From: Strigamia acuminata
Lineage: Eukaryota; Arthropoda; Chilopoda; Geophilomorpha; Linotaeniidae
Reading direction: 5' to 3'
Length of the DNA: 64,000 bases
NCBI GenBank assembly: GCA_949358305.1
Contig: CASHSZ010000029.1
Coordinates: forward strand, 246,001 to 310,000
This document shows positions 57,751 through 64,000 of the stretch, in pieces. Every line of letters begins with the position of its first letter. Position 1 is the first letter of the stretch. The position numbers and the translations under genes were made by a program. The notes under the pieces are model-generated. The model saw nothing but the letters and a program-made list of their open reading frames with translations, made no database searches and had not been told where the DNA came from.

Positions 57751-60700
57751 AACACTATTTCTGAACATTCAGAGACATTGGTCTTGTGGTGTTTGTGCTA
57801 AGTCAACTGTGATGAGATCAAAAGTCTATTCTCCCAAATCATTGGGTGGATGTTTCTAAAACTTACATTGGAGCCTTCTACTAAGGTTTAAACACTATTT
57901 CTGAACATTCAGAGACATTGGTCTTGTGGTGTTTGTGCTAAGTCAACTGTGATGAGATCAAAAGTCTATTCTCCCAAATCATCGGTTGAATGTTTCTAAA
58001 ACTTACATTGGAGCCTTCTACTAAGGTTTAAACACTATTTCTGAACATTCAGAGACATTGGTCTTGTGGTGTTTGTGCTAAGTCAACTGTGATGAGATCA
58101 AAAGTCTATTCTCCCAAATCATCGGTTGGATGTTTCTAAAACTTACATTGGAGCCTTCTACTAAGGTTTAAACACTATTTCTGAACATTCAGAGACATTG
58201 GTCTTGTGGTGTTTGTGCTAAGTCAACTGCGATGTGAAATAAGCTCAAAATTTTTTTTTCAAAATTTATTGCTTGGGTGTTGCTAAAACTTACATTGAAG
58301 GCTTCTACTAAGGTTTAAACACTATTTCTAAACATTCAGAGACATTGGTCTTGTGGTGTTTGTGCTAAGTCAACTGTGATGAGATCAAAAGTCTATTCTC
58401 CCAAATCATCGGTTGGATGTTTCTAAAACTTACATTGGAGCCTTCTACTAAGGTTTAAACACTATTTCTGAACATTCAGAGACATTGGTCTTGTGGTGTT
58501 TGTGCTAAGTCAACTGTGATGAGATCAAAAGTCTATTCTTCCAAATCATTGGTTGGATGTTTCTAAAACTTACATTGAAGGCTTCTACTAAGGTTTAAAC
58601 ACTATTTCTGAACATTCAGAGACATTGGTCTTGTGGTGTTTGTGCTAAGTCAACTGCGATGTGAAATGAGCTCAAAATTTTTTTTTCAAAATTTAATGCT
58701 TGGGTGTTGCTAAAACTTATATTGAAGGCTTCTACTAAGGTTTAAACACTATTTCTGAACATACAGAGACATTGGACTTGTGGTGTTTGTGCTAAGTAAC
58801 TGTGATGAGATCAAAAGTCTATTCTCCCAAATCATTGCTTGGATGTTGCTAAAACTTACATTGAAGGCTTCTACTAAGGTTTAAACACTATTTCTGAACA
58901 TTCAGAGACATTGGTCTTGTGGTGTTTGTGCTAAGTCAACTGTGATGAGATCAAAAGTCTATTCTTCCAAATCATTGGTTGGATGTTTCTAAAACTTACA
59001 TTGAAGGCTTCTACTAAGGTTTAAACACTATTTCTGAACATTCAGAGACATTGGTCTTGTGGTGTTTGTGCTAAGTCAACTGCGATGTGAAATGAGCTCA
59101 AAATTTTTTTCTTCAAAATTTAATGCTTGGGTGTTGCTAAAACTTATATTGAAGGCTTCTACTAAGGTTTAAACACTATTTCTGAACATACAGAGACATT
59201 GGACTTGTGGTGTTTGTGCTAAGTAACTGTGATGAGATCAAAAGTCTATTCTCCCAAATCATCGGTTGGATGTTTCTAAAACTTACATTGTAGCCTTCTA
59301 CTAAGGTTTAAACACTATTTCTGAACATTCAGAGACATTGGTCTTGTGGTGTTTGTGCTAAGTCAACTGTGATGAGATCAAAAGTCTATTCTCCCAAATC
59401 ATTGGTTGGATGTTTCTAAAACTTACATTGGAGCCTTCTACTAAGGTTTAAACACTATTTCTGAACATTCAGAGACATTGGTCTTGTGGTGTTTGTGCTA
59501 AGTCAACTGTGATGAGATCAAAAGTCTATTCTCCCAAATCATTAGTTGGATGTTTCTAAAACTTACATTGGAGCCTTCTACTAAGGTTTAAACACTATTT
59601 CTGAACATTCAGAGACATTGGTCTTGTGGTGTTTGTGCTAAGTCAACTGTGATGAGATCAAAAGTCTATTCTCCCAAATCATCGGTTAAATGTTTCTAAA
59701 ACTTACATTGGAGCCTTCTACTAAGGTTTAAACACTATTTCTGAACATTCAGAGACATTGGTCTTGTGGTGTTTGTGCTAAGTCAACTGTGATGAGATCA
59801 AAAGTCTATTCTCCCAAATCATCGGTTGGATGTTTCTAAAACTTACATTGGAGCCTTCTACTAAGGTTTAAACACTATTTCTGAACATTCAGAGACATTG
59901 GACTTGTGGTGTTTGTGCTAAGTCAACTGCAATGTGAAATGAGCTCAAATTTTTTTTTTCAAAATTTATTGCTTGGGTGTTGCTAAAACTTAGATTGAAG
60001 GCTTCTACTAAGGTTTAAACACTATTTCTGAACATTCAGAGACATTAATCTTGTGGTGTTTGTGCTAAGTCAACTGCGATGTGAAATGAGCTCAAAATTT
60101 TTTTCTTCAAAATTTAATGCTTGGGTGTTGCTAAAACTTATATTGAAGGCTTCTACTAAGGTTTAAACACTATTTCTGAACATACAGAGACATTGGACTT
60201 GTGGTGTTTGTGCTAAGTAACTGTGATGAGATCAAAAGTCTATTCTCCCAAATCATTGCTTGGATGTTGCTAAAACTTACATTGAAGGCTTCTACTAAGG
60301 TTTAAACACTATTTCTGAACATTCAGAGACATTGGTCTTGTGGTGTTTATGCTAAGTCAACTGTGATGAGATCAAAAGTCTATTCTCCCAAATCATCAGT
60401 TGGATGTTTCTAAAACTTACATTGGAGCCTTCTACTAAGGTTTAAACACTATTTCTGAACATTCAGAGACATTGGTCTTATGGTGTTTGTGCTAAGTCAA
60501 CTGTGATGAGATCAAAAGTCTATTCTCCCAAATCATCGGTTGAATGTTTCTAAAACTTACATTGGAGCCTTCTACTAAGGTTTAAACACTATTTCTGAAC
60601 ATTCAGAGACATTGGTCTTATGGTGTTTGTGCTAAGTCAACTGTGATGAGATCAAAAGTCTATTCTCCCAAATCATTGCTTGGATGTTGCTAAAACTTAC

Positions 60701-63250
60701 ATTGAAGGCTTCTACTAAGGTTTAAACACTATTTCTGAACATTCAGAGACATTGGTCTTGTGGTGTTTGTGCTAAGTCAACTGTGATGAGATCAAAAGTC
60801 TATTCTTCCAAATCATTGGTTGGATGTTTCTAAAACTTACATTGAAGGCTTCTACTAAGGTTTAAACACTATTTCTGAACATTCAGAGACATTGGTCTTG
60901 TGGTGTTTGTGCTAAGTCAACTGCGATGTGAAATGAGCTCAAAATTTTTTTCTTCAAAATTTAATGCTTGGGTGTTGCTAAAACTTATATTGAAGGCTTC
61001 TACTAAGGTTTAAACACTATTTCTGAACATACAGAGACATTGGACTTGTGGTGTTTGTGCTAAGTAACTGTGATGAGATCAAAAGTCTATTCTCCCAAAT
61101 CATCGGTTGGATGTTTCTAAAACTTACATTGTAGCCTTCTACTAAGGTTTAAACACTATTTCTGAACATTCAGAGACATTGGTCTTGTGGTGTTTGTGCT
61201 AAGTCAACTGTGATGAGATCAAAAGTCTATTCTCCCAAATCATTGGTTGGATGTTTCTAAAACTTACATTGGAGCCTTCTACTAAGGTTTAAACACTATT
61301 TCTGAACATTCAGAGACATTGGTCTTGTGGTGTTTGTGCTAAGTCAACTGTGATGAGATCAAAAGTCTATTCTCCCAAATCATTAGTTGGATGTTTCTAA
61401 AACTTACATTGGAGCCTTCTACTAAGGTTTAAACACTATTTCTGAACATTCAGAGACATTGGACTTGTGGTGTTTGTGCTAAGTCAACTGCAATGTGAAA
61501 TGAGCTCAAATTTTTTTTTTCAAAATTTATTGCTTGGGTGTTGCTAAAACTTAGATTGAAGGCTTCTACTAAGGTTTAAACACTATTTCTGAACATTCAG
61601 AGACATTAATCTTGTGGTGTTTGTGCTAAGTCAACTGCGATGTGAAATGAGCTCAAAATTTTTTTCTTCAAAATTTAATGCTTGGGTGTTGCTAAAACTT
61701 ATATTGAAGGCTTCTACTAAGGTTTAAACACTATTTCTGAACATACAGAGACATTGGACTTGTGGTGTTTGTGCTAAGTAACTGTGATGAGATCAAAAGT
61801 CTATTCTCCCAAATCATTGCTTGGATGTTGCTAAAACTTACATTGAAGGCTTCTACTAAGGTTTAAACACTATTTCTGAACATTCAGAGACATTGGTCTT
61901 GTGGTGTTTATGCTAAGTCAACTGTGATGAGATCAAAAGTCTATTCTCCCAAATCATCAGTTGGATGTTTCTAAAACTTACATTGGAGCCTTCTACTAAG
62001 GTTTAAACACTATTTCTGAACATTCAGAGACATTGGTCTTATGGTGTTTGTGCTAAGTCAACTGTGATGAGATCAAAAGTCTATTCTCCCAAATCATCGG
62101 TTGAATGTTTCTAAAACTTACATTGGAGCCTTCTACTAAGGTTTAAACACTATTTCTGAACATTCAGAGACATTGGTCTTGTGGTGTTTGTGCTAAGTCA
62201 ACTGTGATGAGATCAAAAGTCTTTTCTCCCAAATCATCGGTTGGATGTTTCTAAAACTTACATTGGAGCCTTCTACTAAGGTTTAAACACTATTTCTGAA
62301 CATTCAGAGACATTGGTCTTGTGGTGTTTGTGCTAAGTCAACTGTGATGAGATCAAAAGTCTATTCTCCCAAATCATTAGTTGGATGTTTCTAAAACTTA
62401 CATTGGAGCCTTCTACTAAGGTTTAAACACTATTTCTGAACATTCAGAGACATTGGTCTTGTGGTGTTTGTGCTAAGTCAACTGTGATGAGATCAAAAGT
62501 CTATTCTCCCAAATCATCGGTTAAATGTTTCTAAAACTTACATTGGAGCCTTCTACTAAGGTTTAAACACTATTTCTGAACATTCAGAGACATTGGTCTT
62601 GTGGTGTTTGTGCTAAGTCAACTGTGATGAGATCAAAAGTCTATTCTCCCAAATCATCGGTTGGATGTTTCTAAAACTTACATTGGAGCCTTCTACTAAG
62701 GTTTAAACACTATTTCTGAACATTCAGAGACATTGGACTTGTGGTGTTTGTGCTAAGTCAACTGCGATGTGAAATGAGCTCAAAATTTTTTTTTCAAAAT
62801 TTATTGCTTGGGTGTTGCTAAAACTTAGATTGAAGGCTTCTACTAAGGTTTAAACACTATTTCTGAACATTCAGAGACATTGGTCTTGTGGTGTTTGTGC
62901 TAAGTCAACTGCGATGTGAAATGAGCTCAAAATTTTTTTCTTCAAAATTTAATGCTTGGGTGTTGCTAAAACTTATATTGAAGGCTTCTACTAAGGTTTA
63001 AACACTATTTCTGAACATACAGAGACATTGGACTTGTGGTGTTTGTGCTAAGTAACTGTGATGAGATCAAAAGTCTATTCTCCCAAATCATTGCTTGGAT
63101 GTTGCTAAAACTTACATTGAAGGCTTCTACTAAGGTTTAAACACTATTTCTGAACATTCAGAGACATTGGTCTTGTGGTGTTTATGCTAAGTCAACTGTG
63201 ATGAGATCAAAAGTCTATTCTCCCAAATCATCAGTTGGATGTTTCTAAAA
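56900..63250. repeat. Satellite subregion with 1560/1561-bp (11-mer) higher-order period
   Basis: ctattcttcc pairs at 56973/58533 and 57399/58959 are 1560 apart, as are the ttgtagcc variants near 57730 and 59290. The acattaatc variant at 60043 and 61604 and the ggtgtttatgc variant at 60342 and 61903 are 1561 apart. The next ggtgtttatgc is 1274 bp on, a shortened copy. Confidence 0.7.
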
Positions 63251-64000
63251 CTTACATTAGAGCCTTCTACTAAGGTTTAAACACTATTTCTGAACATTCA
63301 GAGACATTGGTCTTGTGGTGTTTGTGCTAAGTCAACTGTGATGAGATCAAAAGTCTATTCTCCCAAATCATCGGTTGGATGTTTCTAAAACTTACATTGG
63401 AGCCTTCTACTAAGGTTTAAACACTATTTCTGAACATTCAGAGACATTGGTCTTGTGGTGTTTGTGCTAAGTCAACTGTGATGAGATCAAAAGTCTATTC
63501 TCCCAAATCATCGGTTGAATGTTTCTAAAACTTACATTGGAGCCTTCTACTAAGGTTTAAACACTATTTCTGAACATTCAGAGACATTGGTCTTGTGGTG
63601 TTTGTGCTAAGTCAACTGTGATGAGATCAAAAGTCTATTCTCCCAAATCATCGGTTGGATGTTTCTAAAACTTACATTGGAGCCTTCTACTAAGGTTTAA
63701 ACACTATTTCTGAACATTCAGAGACATTGGACTTGTGGTGTTTGTGCTAAGTCAACTGCGGTGTAAAATGAGCTCAAAATTTTTTTTTCAAAATTTATTG
63801 CTTAGGTGTTGCTAAAACTTATATTGAAGGCTTCTACTAAGGTTTAAACACTATTTCTAAACATTCAGAGACATTGGTCTTGTAATGTTTGTGCTAAGTC
63901 AACTGCGATGTAAAATGAGCTCAAAATTTTTTTTTCAAAATTTAATGCTTGGGTGTTGCTAAAACTTATATTGAAGGCTTCTACTAAGGTTTAAACACTA

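Larger units (their letters stand above)
18677..64000. repeat. Satellite array, 140/147-bp monomers with higher-order structure (about 320 monomers, open to the right)
   Basis: The array is uninterrupted for 45.3 kb and consists of head-to-tail monomers. Nearly all share ttctactaaggtttaaacac (with an 8-bp gtttaaac palindrome), cagagacattggtcttgtgg and gtgctaagtcaactg. Class B (140 bp) continues with gatgagatcaaaagtctatt and ends cttacattggagcc. Class A (147 bp) continues with gatgtgaaat(a/g)agctc, a T9 tract and gcttgggtgttgctaaaac, and ends cattgaagg; a 148-bp subtype has T7-C-TT. A 139-bp class has gaacatacag and aagtaactg, often with a class-A-like tail on a class-B body. Divergence between A and B is concentrated in about 35 bp. 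Monomer length is not a multiple of three and stops are frequent, so nothing is coding. The copies near the BEL-B junction are as homogeneous as the interior, so the array probably resumes left of the nested insertions. Confidence 0.97.

Noticed and set aside
18677-64000. Regular repeats that could suggest a CRISPR array
   Set aside because: The repeated unit is the whole 140-147-bp monomer with no unique spacers, there are no cas genes, and the context is animal retroelements.

Overview
The window reads as repeat-only heterochromatin from an invertebrate animal genome. BEL/Pao LTR retrotransposons, found so far only in metazoans, fill much of the left part. A large AT-rich satellite with higher-order structure fills the right 45 kb. 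No host single-copy gene, tRNA, rRNA or bacterial-type gene is visible. I cannot fix the phylum from this sequence.

The layout from right to left is a nested stack. (1) A satellite array of about 140/147-bp monomers runs from 18677 to the right edge and beyond. (2) A BEL/Pao element, here called BEL-B, is inserted in the satellite. Its 5' LTR starts exactly at 18676 and its leader and gag N-terminus run leftwards to 15646. (3) A second BEL/Pao family, BEL-A, is inserted in BEL-B gag at 15645/15646. BEL-A is present as a tandem: LTR+leader (13127-15645), gag/protease (11015-13126), RT/RNaseH/integrase (7877-11014), a shared central LTR+leader (5298-7816), a second gag/protease (3186-5297) and the start of a second pol (1982-3185). 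The two copies sit 7829 bp apart and differ at only 6 sites that I found in 5835 bp. (4) A Ty1/copia element is inserted in the second BEL-A pol at 1981/1982. Its 533-bp 5' LTR, tRNA-iMet primer-binding site, hairpin-rich leader and gag N-terminus occupy 1-1981. All three elements are on the minus strand, so only their 5' parts are seen. Their 3' parts should lie left of the window in reverse nesting order.

BEL-A carries the complete domain set: DUF1759 gag, three zinc knuckles, DUF1758 protease, RT with FMDD, RNase H, HHCC and DDE integrase, and DUF5641. The reading frame is broken by one in-frame TAG between protease and RT, and the protease motif reads DPG. The very high copy identity implies recent duplication. 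BEL-A and BEL-B share a long region upstream of gag with a conserved RFX X-box, an imperfect hairpin and a roughly 300-codon open frame of uncertain status. YY1/Pho-like ATGGC sites occur in all three elements.

The satellite is built from two main monomer classes, 140 bp and 147 bp, plus a 139-bp recombinant class. They are arranged in nested higher-order repeats with exact recurrence distances of 987, 1141, 1421, 1560, 2268, 5395 and 6523 bp. This is a record of successive local amplifications, as expected of a centromeric or pericentromeric array.
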